64,000 bases of DNA from BQJU01 sp965229635 (GTDB lineage Bacteria > Bacteroidota > Bacteroidia > Chitinophagales > Saprospiraceae), in assembly GCA_965229635.1 (NCBI GenBank), contig OZ245894.1, forward strand, positions 2,418,001 to 2,482,000. The letters run 5' to 3'. A program made the position numbers and the translations under genes. A model generated the notes under the pieces. The model saw nothing but the letters and a program-made list of their open reading frames with translations, did not search any database and was not told where the DNA came from. Every line of letters starts with the position of its first letter. The first letter of the stretch is position 1. Shown here piece after piece: positions 44,202 to 52,712 of the stretch.

Positions 44202-46568
44202 ATGATACGCAATCAACTCAAATTAGCGATGCGATTACTAGTCAAGGACAGCACCAATACTGCCATCAATCTCCTTGGATTGGCAGTGGGATTGGCCTGC
44301 TGTTTGTTGATCGGCAATTACATCCGACATGAGTTGAGCTATGATCGCTATCACCAAAAAGCGGACCGCATCTATCGGCTGGCCAACCAGGTAACCGGCG
44401 CAAGTTATGAAAACGGCATCGCCAAGGTGACGGCTCCCTGGGGGGCTGAAGCCAAACGGACCATTCCTGAGATTGAGGAAATGTGTCGCTTTGTGTTTTT
44501 TGGGCAGGCCGTCTTTTTGCAAAACGGCCAACCTTCATTTGAATCAGGTGGCTTTTTCGCGGATGCTTCCGCATTTAAGATGTTTGACTGGCCTTTGATT
44601 AGTGGAGACCCCTTAACCGCTTTGGCGGAACCCAATTCCATCGTCTTGTCCGAATCCATTGCCCAGCGCTACTTTGGCCAAAGTGATCCGATTGGGCAAA
44701 ACCTGACGATTGACAATGAGTCCTATCAGGTGACTGGCCTGATGAAGGACATTCCCGAAAATTCGCATTTTACCTTCCAATACCTGGTTTCACTGGCTAC
44801 CTACTCGCATCCGCAAATGGATGACTGGATCCGGTGGAACCAGTTTTATACTTATGTGCAATTGTCGCCGGAAGCAGAGGCCGCCACCGTTGCCAGGAAA
44901 GTAGATTCGATGCTGGATCAACATCTGGAGCCGGATGTTGCGGCGGCCACCACGCCATTTTTGCAGCCACTGACTTCAATCCATCTACATTCCAATTTGC
45001 ATCGGGAAATAGGTGTCAATTCCGATATCAGTTACCTGTATATTTTTGGGGTAATAGCCCTCTTCATTCTTTTGATAGCCTGCTTCAATTTTGTGAATCT
45101 ATCCACGGCCCGCGCCATGCACCGAGCTCAGGAAGTGGGGGTGCGCAAGGTGGTCGGAGCAACACGAGCGGTACTTGCTCGTCAGTTTCTGTTGGAAGCC
45201 ATCATTACTTGTGCCATCGGAATGTTGGCAGCGTGTATCCTGGCTCAGTTTACTCTGCCTCATCTCAATGCCTTCCTGGGGAAATCACTGCAGTTTCAGT
45301 GGCAAAGTGATTGGGTTTTGCTGAGCACTGTTTTGGGTATTACACTCCTGGTGGGGCTATTGGCCGGGGCTTATCCGGCAGCGATTATTTCCGGGTTTAA
45401 TACCGAAAAGGTGCTCAAAGGCAAATTCTCCTTTCAGGGCAATCCCCGCATTCGCCAAACGATGGTCATCGCCCAGTTTACCATTGCCACTGCACTCATT
45501 GTGGGTACGTTGGTGGTGAGCAACCAACTGGATTTTATTCGCAATAAAAACCTGGGTTTTAATAAAGACCAGATTGTGGTCCTGCAATTGCAGGCGCCAC
45601 AAAATTTTCAGCGCTGGCAAACCATCAAAGAAGAAATTGCCCAGATTCCTGGAGTACTCCGTGTATCGGCATCTGCCAACCGACCTGGAGGCAGTGACTA
45701 TGGTGTCCCTTACGAAGCAGTGGGCCTTCCCGAAGACCAGTGGCCCGCCATGCGCTGTCTGGTGGTCGACTATGACTTTCTGGATACTTACGAAATGCAA
45801 ATGGCCGAAGGGCGTGCCTTTGATGCGGCCATGCCTACCGATAGCTCTGCTTATTTGATTAATGAAGCTGCCGCCCGCCAATTGGGCTGGGAGAATCCCA
45901 CCGAACACCAACTGGCCATGCCCGCAGTGGAGCGCCCTCCCGGACCCATTATCGGAGTGGTTAAAGATTTTCACTTTCGATCCATGCAGGAAGAAATTGC
46001 TCCGCTTTATCTATTTGTCCAGCCGGGATGGTTTTCCGAGTTATCAGTAAAAATCGCCGCTGATCAAATGACGGAAACGCTGGCACAAATTGAGCAGCAA
46101 TGGGCGGCCTTTGATCCGACCCGCCCCATTGCCTATCGCTTTTTTGATGAGGCTTACGATAACCTTTACCGCACCGAGGAAGCTGTGGGTACCATGATTA
46201 CCTGGTTTACCTTGTTAGCGGTTTTTGTGACCTGCCTGGGGTTGTTTGGACTGTCCATCTTTGTGGCGGAGCGGCGGACGAAGGAAATTGGTATCCGAAA
46301 GGTGCTAGGTGCCTCGGTGGGCAATATTGTACAATTAATTTCCAGGGATTTTATCTTACTGGTACTGATAGCAATCGTGGTGGCCTGTCCACTGGCCTGG
46401 TATTTCAGCCATCAGTGGCTACAGCAATTTGCCTATCACAGCCCCGTTGGCTGGACCGTCTTTTTGACGGCAGGCGGCATAGCCATCGGTATTGCCTTTT
46501 TGACCATTAGCTACCAGAGCATAAAGGCTGCACTGGCCAATCCCGTGAAGTCACTACGCAACGAATAG
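44202..46568 (+). CDS. MacB/FtsX-type permease 8
   Basis: A 788-residue permease, the shortest of the set. Helix 1 is TAINLLGLAVGLACCLLIGNY. Periplasmic strands MFDWPLISGDPLTALAEP and SIVLSESIAQRYFGQ are typical. The first coupling loop is MHRAQEVGVRKVVGATRAV, with RAQE in place of RARE; the second is ERRTKEIGIRKVLGASVGNI. Near the end HSPVGWTVFLTAGG replaces the IDIxWWxF segment of most others. The tail is KAALANPVKSLRNE. It is followed after 33 nt by a secreted DUF4097 protein, so the two are probably expressed together. Confidence 0.92.
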   Translation: MIRNQLKLAMRLLVKDSTNTAINLLGLAVGLACCLLIGNYIRHELSYDRYHQKADRIYRLANQVTGASYENGIAKVTAPWGAEAKRTIPEIEEMCRFVFFGQAVFLQNGQPSFESGGFFADASAFKMFDWPLISGDPLTALAEPNSIVLSESIAQRYFGQSDPIGQNLTIDNESYQVTGLMKDIPENSHFTFQYLVSLATYSHPQMDDWIRWNQFYTYVQLSPEAEAATVARKVDSMLDQHLEPDVAAATTPFLQPLTSIHLHSNLHREIGVNSDISYLYIFGVIALFILLIACFNFVNLSTARAMHRAQEVGVRKVVGATRAVLARQFLLEAIITCAIGMLAACILAQFTLPHLNAFLGKSLQFQWQSDWVLLSTVLGITLLVGLLAGAYPAAIISGFNTEKVLKGKFSFQGNPRIRQTMVIAQFTIATALIVGTLVVSNQLDFIRNKNLGFNKDQIVVLQLQAPQNFQRWQTIKEEIAQIPGVLRVSASANRPGGSDYGVPYEAVGLPEDQWPAMRCLVVDYDFLDTYEMQMAEGRAFDAAMPTDSSAYLINEAAARQLGWENPTEHQLAMPAVERPPGPIIGVVKDFHFRSMQEEIAPLYLFVQPGWFSELSVKIAADQMTETLAQIEQQWAAFDPTRPIAYRFFDEAYDNLYRTEEAVGTMITWFTLLAVFVTCLGLFGLSIFVAERRTKEIGIRKVLGASVGNIVQLISRDFILLVLIAIVVACPLAWYFSHQWLQQFAYHSPVGWTVFLTAGGIAIGIAFLTISYQSIKAALANPVKSLRNE

Positions 46569-46601
46569 TTACCCGATTTTAAAAAATAAAAATGACCCAT
46601 T

Positions 46602-47504
46602 ATGAAGAAATCACCGTTATTTAAATCCGTTCTCTGGGTGCTTTGCTGCACCTTTTTTACCACTGTCAGCTTTGCGCAAATGACCACATTTAGCGAAAGC
46701 TACCAGAACATTGATGAAATCAAACTCAACATCGGCTCCGGCGATCTACAACTGGTTAAGAGCACTTCGGATGCCGTAGAGGTGATGATTGAATACGATC
46801 GAAGTAACCTGGAACTCAAGGTGGAAATCGATAAGGGGGCACTAAAGATTGAAGAAAAGACCAAAAAAGGCCAGGACTGGGGACGCACCAACTGGACGGT
46901 GAAAATTCCCGATAATAAAAAAATGACCTTTAACCTGGGCGCTGGCGATGTCGAAATGCAAGGCATCAATACCCAAATGGAGGCCAACATTGGAGCAGGC
47001 GGCTTTGCCCTTGAAGCGGTATTCGGACAGGTCAAATTGAATACCGGTACCGGGAAGATTCAGATTGAAAACTCGGAGGGCACCTTTGAGGTAAACTCTG
47101 GTACCGGCAATATTCGCTTGCGCAAAGTTAGCGGAGCAATTGTTGCCAATACCGGCACCGGCAATGTAATGGCGGAAGCAATCACCATTACCGGAAAATC
47201 CAGCATGAACTCTGGTACCGGCCGGGTTGATATGTCTGCCGGAAACCCTATTCAGGCGGACCTTGGACTCAACTCCGGTACTAACGATTCATCCCTTGAT
47301 CTTAACGGTTTTGACTTTGGGGGAACCCTGACCATGGTTTGTGATAAGCGTCAGGGTAAAATCAAGGCACCTTTTAGTTTCAACAAGGAAGAAACAAAAG
47401 ACCAGGGCAGAAGTGAGACTTTGAAAAAAGTAAAACGCTTTGGTGATGCCAAAGTGGAAATTCAAATTGGCTCAGGAACCGGAACGGCATCAGTCGACCA
47501 ATAA
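46602..47504 (+). CDS. Secreted DUF4097-type beta-helix protein in the permease run
   Basis: A 300-residue protein with a signal peptide (ending TTVSFAQ) and the repeating short strands of DUF4097 or GIN-type putative adhesins: IKLNIGSGDLQLVKS, MTFNLGAGDVEMQGI, VKLNTGTGKIQIENS, FEVNSGTGNIRLRKV, IVANTGTGNVMAE, SSMNSGTGRVDMS. The (N/S)xGxGx(I/V) turn recurs about every 20 residues, which predicts a right-handed beta-helix. It sits 33 nt after permease 8 and 11 nt before permease 9. In this position it could be a periplasmic or surface partner of the permeases, but that is inference from gene order. It is the only non-permease gene inside run 2. Confidence 0.8.
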   Translation: MKKSPLFKSVLWVLCCTFFTTVSFAQMTTFSESYQNIDEIKLNIGSGDLQLVKSTSDAVEVMIEYDRSNLELKVEIDKGALKIEEKTKKGQDWGRTNWTVKIPDNKKMTFNLGAGDVEMQGINTQMEANIGAGGFALEAVFGQVKLNTGTGKIQIENSEGTFEVNSGTGNIRLRKVSGAIVANTGTGNVMAEAITITGKSSMNSGTGRVDMSAGNPIQADLGLNSGTNDSSLDLNGFDFGGTLTMVCDKRQGKIKAPFSFNKEETKDQGRSETLKKVKRFGDAKVEIQIGSGTGTASVDQ

Positions 47505-47515
47505 ATCAGACCATT

Positions 47516-49981
47516 ATGTGGCAAAATTATTTAAAAACTGCCTGGAGAAATCTCCTGAAAAACAAAGGATTTAGCCTGATCAATATTGCCGGCTTGGCTA
47601 TTGGTATCGCTTGTTGTCTGCTGATCATGCTGTTTGTTGTCAATGAGCTGAGCTACGAAAAATGGAACCCAAAAGCGGATCGCATTGTGCGGCCGGTTTC
47701 CGATATTCGGTTTGGTGGAGAACATTTCGAAATGTCGGTAGTCAGTTCAGTTGTTGGCCCCGATTGTGGCGCAGAACTCCCGGAAGTGGAAAACTGGTGT
47801 CGCTTTCGCAATTACGGCAGCTATCTCATCAAACCGGCCAATAGCGATCAGTTGAACCAGGATGAACACGATGTGCTACTGGTCGATAGTACCTTCTTCC
47901 ATCTTTTTCCGGTACCACTGCTGGAGGGCGATGCTACAAAGTGCCTGACGCAGCCGGATGCCATCGCCATTTCGCAAAGTGCAGCCGAACGCTATTTTGA
48001 TTCTCCCCAAGCAGCAATGGGGCAAGTGCTTTTGCTGCAAAATGAGGAGCGCCGGGTGATCACTGCCGTTTTTGAAGACATTCCTTCCAATACCCACTTT
48101 GCTGCTGATTTTTTGCTGTCGCTGAATGGCAATGGTGAAATAGCCAATGGACCCCGATACTGGGCCATGGACAACAACTTTCAGACCTATTTGCTTTTAA
48201 AAGAGGGAACCAATAAGGAAGATTTTGCCTCTAAGTTTGCTGATTACTCCCGCGCCAAAATTAGCTTAACGGCTCAGCAAATCATGGGCACCACCATTGA
48301 AGAAATTGAAGCCACCGGACAATACGCCCGCTACCATTTGCAGGAAATTCCTGACATTCATCTCTACTCAGACTTATCGGTGGAGCTGGCGCCCAATGGC
48401 AGCATTCAGTACGTGTGGATATTCAGTGCCATTGCCCTTTTTATCTTGCTGATTGCCTGTATCAATTTTATGAACCTTTCTACGGCCCGTTCCTCCAATC
48501 GCGCCCGGGAAATCGGTATGCGTAAAATTCTGGGTAGCCGTAGGGCGGGATTGATTCAACAATTCTTGAGTGAAAGCACGCTCATCGCGGCACTGGCCGT
48601 GGTACTAGCCCTGCAATTAGCCGTTCTGGCCTTGCCCTGGTACAACGAGTTGGCAGGACAGGAATTGACCATGCCCTGGGCTTCACCACTGTTTTGGGGT
48701 GCACTGATCGGCACGATTGTCATGGTTGGGCTACTGGCGGGTAGTTATCCGGCCTTCTTCCTTTCCGCCTTTGATGCATTGAAGGTATTGAAAGGTGAGT
48801 TTACCGGAAGGAAAAAAGGGGTAGGCTTCCGCAGTACGCTGGTGGTGTTTCAGTTTGTAACATCGGTGACGCTGATTATCGCTACTTTGCTGGTTTTTAA
48901 GCAATTGAATTATATTCAGAATAAGAGTCTGGGCTTTGACAAAAGTCAGGTACTCATCCTCCGGAATGCTTACGCGCTGGGTGATCAGCTGAATGCTATG
49001 AAGGAGAATATACAACAAATGCCGGCCGTAAAGCAGGTCACATTGAGTAGTTTCCTACCTGTTCCTTCCGCTCGCTCCGACAATTCCTTTTCCAAGTCTC
49101 GTAATATGAACCAGAACGATGCGGTCAATATGCAGACCTGGTACATCGATGATGATTATCTGGAAACGATGGGCATTGAACTGGCACAAGGCCGCAATTT
49201 TGATGAAAATCAAGGTACCGATAGCACCGCCATTATCCTTAATGAAACGGCGGCTCGCTTGTTTGGCATTACTCCAGGGGAAGACCTGTCTGGCAAACGC
49301 GTATACCGCCCTGATCCGGACGTCAATGGCAAACCTGGCCCCGACGATTTTTGGGAGTACCGGGTGATTGGCATTGTCGAAAACTTTCACTTTTCCAGCT
49401 TACGCAATAATATCGGACCACTTTGTTTTGTGTTTGATCCCTCCTGGGGAAATCTTTCCATTCGTTATGAAGCCGCAGCGACCAGCTCGGTAATTGCGGC
49501 CTTGGAGAAGAACTGGAAAAACATGGCTCCCGATCAACCTTTTGACTACGACTTTATGGATGAGGCCTTTAATGCCCAGTATGAGTCCGAGCAACGCATT
49601 GGTAATATTGTGGGCATCTTTACCTTGCTATCCATCTTCATCAGCTGTTTGGGACTCTTTGGCCTGGCTAGCTATGCCACCGAGCAACGCACCAAGGAAA
49701 TTGGTATTCGCAAGGTATTGGGCGCCTCGGTGGGCAATATCGTGGGCCTGATGTCCCGAGACTTTCTAAAGCTGGTCATTCTAGGCGTATTGATTGCCAT
49801 TCCGTTGGGCTGGTGGGGTATGAGTAAATGGCTCGAAGACTTTGCCTACCGGGTAGAAATTGGGTGGTGGACCTTTGCCCTGGCTGGGTTGATGGCTCTA
49901 ATAGTGGCGTTCCTGACCATCAGCATCCAGAGTGTACGTGCAGCTACCGCCGATCCGGTGGATAGTTTGCGGAGTGAATAA
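47516..49981 (+). CDS. MacB/FtsX-type permease 9
   Basis: An 821-residue permease starting 11 nt after the DUF4097 gene. Helix 1 is SLINIAGLAIGIACCLLIML. The periplasmic domain has LFPVPLLEGDATKCLTQP and AIAISQSAAERYFDS. The first coupling loop is NRAREIGMRKILGSRRAGL; the second is QRTKEIGIRKVLGASVGNI. The tail RAATADPVDSLRSE departs from ALANPVKSLRSE at the conserved ALANP, the only run 2 member to do so. A long insertion (GEDLSGKRVYRPDPDVNGKP and GPDDFWEYRV) lies in its second periplasmic domain. Confidence 0.92.
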   Translation: MWQNYLKTAWRNLLKNKGFSLINIAGLAIGIACCLLIMLFVVNELSYEKWNPKADRIVRPVSDIRFGGEHFEMSVVSSVVGPDCGAELPEVENWCRFRNYGSYLIKPANSDQLNQDEHDVLLVDSTFFHLFPVPLLEGDATKCLTQPDAIAISQSAAERYFDSPQAAMGQVLLLQNEERRVITAVFEDIPSNTHFAADFLLSLNGNGEIANGPRYWAMDNNFQTYLLLKEGTNKEDFASKFADYSRAKISLTAQQIMGTTIEEIEATGQYARYHLQEIPDIHLYSDLSVELAPNGSIQYVWIFSAIALFILLIACINFMNLSTARSSNRAREIGMRKILGSRRAGLIQQFLSESTLIAALAVVLALQLAVLALPWYNELAGQELTMPWASPLFWGALIGTIVMVGLLAGSYPAFFLSAFDALKVLKGEFTGRKKGVGFRSTLVVFQFVTSVTLIIATLLVFKQLNYIQNKSLGFDKSQVLILRNAYALGDQLNAMKENIQQMPAVKQVTLSSFLPVPSARSDNSFSKSRNMNQNDAVNMQTWYIDDDYLETMGIELAQGRNFDENQGTDSTAIILNETAARLFGITPGEDLSGKRVYRPDPDVNGKPGPDDFWEYRVIGIVENFHFSSLRNNIGPLCFVFDPSWGNLSIRYEAAATSSVIAALEKNWKNMAPDQPFDYDFMDEAFNAQYESEQRIGNIVGIFTLLSIFISCLGLFGLASYATEQRTKEIGIRKVLGASVGNIVGLMSRDFLKLVILGVLIAIPLGWWGMSKWLEDFAYRVEIGWWTFALAGLMALIVAFLTISIQSVRAATADPVDSLRSE

Positions 49982-50004
49982 TTTTAGCTAAAAAACCTGA
50001 TTTT

Positions 50005-52452
50005 ATGTGGCGCAATTACCTGAAGGTCGCTTTGCGAAGTTTGTTTAAGCAAAAAGGCCTGACTTTTATCAATATTTTTGGCCTTTCCATCGGCATGGCC
50101 TGTTTTAGCTTATTCTTGTTATATGCCATCAACGAATTTAGCTACGACCGCTGGCATGATCGACATGAGGATATCTTTCGAATATATCGATGGACCGAGC
50201 AACTAGCCGGCCGTGAAGAAGCCAGTGGTGACACTTATATGCCCATGATTTTGGGGCCAACCCTGAAAGAAGAAATGCCTGATGTGGAGGAGGTCGTCCG
50301 AATGCGGGGCCCCTGGGGGGAAAACTTTGTGCGCTATGGCAATGAGGTGTCGCGACAATACGTCACCTTTGCTGATCCCTCCTTTTTTGAGGTCTTTAGT
50401 TTTCCGCTATTGTATGGAACCGCTGAAAACGCATTACAAAACCCCTCCAATTTAGTCCTTACGGAAAAGCTGGCCTGGGAACTGTTTGGCGAAGCCAATC
50501 CCATTGGTAAAACCCTGGATGTCAAGCTCGATGAGGAGTTTGCACCCTTTACAGTTTCGGCTGTCGTCAAGAATATACCCGCTAATTCCTCCATTCTGTT
50601 TGAAATGCTGCTGAGTTATGAATATTACGCCAACTCTACCAATTCTGGCCGCCGCTTTCGCGACAACTGGAACCGCTCGGCATTTCAAACCTACGTGCGC
50701 TTGCAGCCGGGAAGTGGACTGCCGCAGGCTGAAGATCGACTGTTGGCTTTCCGCCGGGCGCATTATCCGGATGAAGAAGAGGAATTGCGCGAAAACGGCG
50801 ATTGGACGGGTGATGGAGCGCCCGTAACTTATGGGTTACAAAACCTGCGTGATATTCATACCAATATCAACCTGCGGGGTGGAGAAGTGGCTCCCGTAGC
50901 ACCACAGACCATCTGGATTTTGCTGGCCATTGCCGCCGCAGTTCTGCTTATCGCCTGCATCAACTTTACCACTTTATCCATCGGACGCTCGGCGGGGCGG
51001 GCGCAGGAGGTGGGCATCCGCAAAGTAGTGGGCAGTAGCCGCCGGCAACTCGTTACGCAATTTATGCTGGAAGCCCTGCTGATGAGCGTGCTTTCGGCGG
51101 TTATTGCACTGGTGCTTGCCCAGGTTTTACTGCCATACTTTAACCAAATGGCCGACCGGGAATTGGTGATGTCCTTAACGCAATACCCGGAATTGGCCTG
51201 GTTTTTTGGATTGACTACACTAATTACCGGGTTGGTAGCTGGTAGTTATCCCTCCCTGATGATGTCGGGATTTAAGCCGGTCAAGGTATTAAAAAGCAAG
51301 ATCAAGCTCGGGGGCGAAAATGCGTTTACCAAGTCATTGGTAACCCTGCAATTTGTGCTCTCGGTCGCGCTGATCTCCGGGACGCTCATTGTGTTAAAAC
51401 AAATCAATCATTTACAAAATCGCTATCCTGGTTTTGACAAGGAGCAAGTTATCATCGTAGAAGGCGAAGGCATCAATACCGAGGAAGTGTGGCCCCGTTT
51501 ACAAAAGGCATTGGCTGCTATGCCGACTGTAGAAAATTATGCCGGTGCAGAATTGGGGTTGGGACAAGGCATGGGTTGGAGCCGCTCCGGATTTGAGTAC
51601 AAAGGAGAACACAAAAGTGTTTATGAATACTACGTGGATGAAAACTTCCTCCCCACGCTGAAGATGGAATTACTGGCCGGACGAAATTTCGATTCCAAGA
51701 TTACTTCCGATTCCGTTACTTCGGTCATCATCAATCAAGCGATGATGCGCGACTTTGGCTGGACCTTGGACGATGCCGTAGGCCAACCCATTACCGGGTA
51801 CACCGAAAATACGGAACGCACTCCCGTGGTGATTGGCGTGGTGAAAGACTTCAATTACCGCTCCCTGCACCAGGAAGTTGATCCCCAAATGTTTCACAAT
51901 TTCAACGATTATCAACCCTATAAATTCTTCGTTCGCCTACGCCCGGAAACCCAGGCCAAGGCGCTGGCCGATATCGAAAAGAGCTGGAATGAAATTGTTC
52001 CCGACTTACCGTTGCAATACAGCTTTTTGGATGAAGACCTCAATCGATTCTATCGCTCAGAATCGCGCTGGGGCAGTATCATCGGTTGGGCGGGAGCCTT
52101 GTCTATTTTCCTGGCTTGTCTGGGATTGTTGGGACTGGCCGCGCTGGCTGCTACCAACCGCACCCGCGAGATCGGCATTCGGAAGGTATTGGGCGCAAGC
52201 ATTACCAATATTATGAGCCTGATCTCCAAAGATTTTATCAAGCTGGTGCTCATCGCAGTGGTTATTGCCGCGCCGCTGACCTGGTATTTTACCCAAAAAT
52301 GGCTGCAAAACTTTGCCTACCGCATCGATATTCCCTGGTGGATATTCCTGGTGGCCGGGGCAGCCGCGATTGGCATTGCGTTTTTGACCATTAGCTTCCA
52401 AAGTGTGAAGGCAGCGCTCGCCAATCCGGTAAAGAGCTTAAGGAGTGAGTGA
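50005..52452 (+). CDS. MacB/FtsX-type permease 10
   Basis: An 815-residue permease, 23 nt after permease 9. Helix 1 is TFINIFGLSIGMACFSLFLL. The periplasmic domain has FEVFSFPLLYGTAENALQNP and NLVLTEKLAWELFGE. The first coupling loop is GRAQEVGIRKVVGSSRRQL; the second is NRTREIGIRKVLGASITNI, with Arg for Lys after Thr. The tail is KAALANPVKSLRSE. Its last codons and the following 12 nt (GAG TGA, then TGCTTTTGGAAG) are identical to those at the end of permease 11, which points to a duplication of the 3' end. No terminator is evident within the next 260 bp. Confidence 0.92.
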   Translation: MWRNYLKVALRSLFKQKGLTFINIFGLSIGMACFSLFLLYAINEFSYDRWHDRHEDIFRIYRWTEQLAGREEASGDTYMPMILGPTLKEEMPDVEEVVRMRGPWGENFVRYGNEVSRQYVTFADPSFFEVFSFPLLYGTAENALQNPSNLVLTEKLAWELFGEANPIGKTLDVKLDEEFAPFTVSAVVKNIPANSSILFEMLLSYEYYANSTNSGRRFRDNWNRSAFQTYVRLQPGSGLPQAEDRLLAFRRAHYPDEEEELRENGDWTGDGAPVTYGLQNLRDIHTNINLRGGEVAPVAPQTIWILLAIAAAVLLIACINFTTLSIGRSAGRAQEVGIRKVVGSSRRQLVTQFMLEALLMSVLSAVIALVLAQVLLPYFNQMADRELVMSLTQYPELAWFFGLTTLITGLVAGSYPSLMMSGFKPVKVLKSKIKLGGENAFTKSLVTLQFVLSVALISGTLIVLKQINHLQNRYPGFDKEQVIIVEGEGINTEEVWPRLQKALAAMPTVENYAGAELGLGQGMGWSRSGFEYKGEHKSVYEYYVDENFLPTLKMELLAGRNFDSKITSDSVTSVIINQAMMRDFGWTLDDAVGQPITGYTENTERTPVVIGVVKDFNYRSLHQEVDPQMFHNFNDYQPYKFFVRLRPETQAKALADIEKSWNEIVPDLPLQYSFLDEDLNRFYRSESRWGSIIGWAGALSIFLACLGLLGLAALAATNRTREIGIRKVLGASITNIMSLISKDFIKLVLIAVVIAAPLTWYFTQKWLQNFAYRIDIPWWIFLVAGAAAIGIAFLTISFQSVKAALANPVKSLRSE

Positions 52453-52494
52453 TGCTTTTGGAAGAAATGGAGCAGAATGCTCAGAATTTTTTTT

Positions 52495-52637
52495 AGTGTA
52501 GAGTTTAGTGTGTAGAAGGTTTAGAGAGGAGGTTGTCAAATGAAATCGCTTGTGCCGCTCGGGAGATGTTTGGAACCTCTTAATACATCCCAAACAGTAA
52601 AATTAACCCTTAACCCTAAACCCCTACACTCTACACT
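52495..52637. repeat. Inverted repeat AGTGTAGAG / CTCTACACT between permeases 10 and 11
   Basis: AGTGTAGAG at 52495-52503 and its complement CTCTACACT at 52629-52637 enclose about 125 bp. Just inside lie GTGTGTAGAAGG and CCCTTAACCCTAAACCCC, strings of the same low-complexity type seen between other genes in this window. It has the form of a small non-coding repeat element, with no open reading frame. Confidence 0.4.
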
Positions 52638-52712
52638 TCCTCCCGAAATACCTGGAAAACTGCAAATGAAGTATTAAGATAACACTAGAATTAAGCTATA
52701 AACCATCCGACT

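Noticed and set aside
52453..52712. A third sigma-54-like promoter before permease 11
   Set aside because: CTGGAAAACTGC has the GG and GC too close, and no TGTTC-N6-GAACA site is present.
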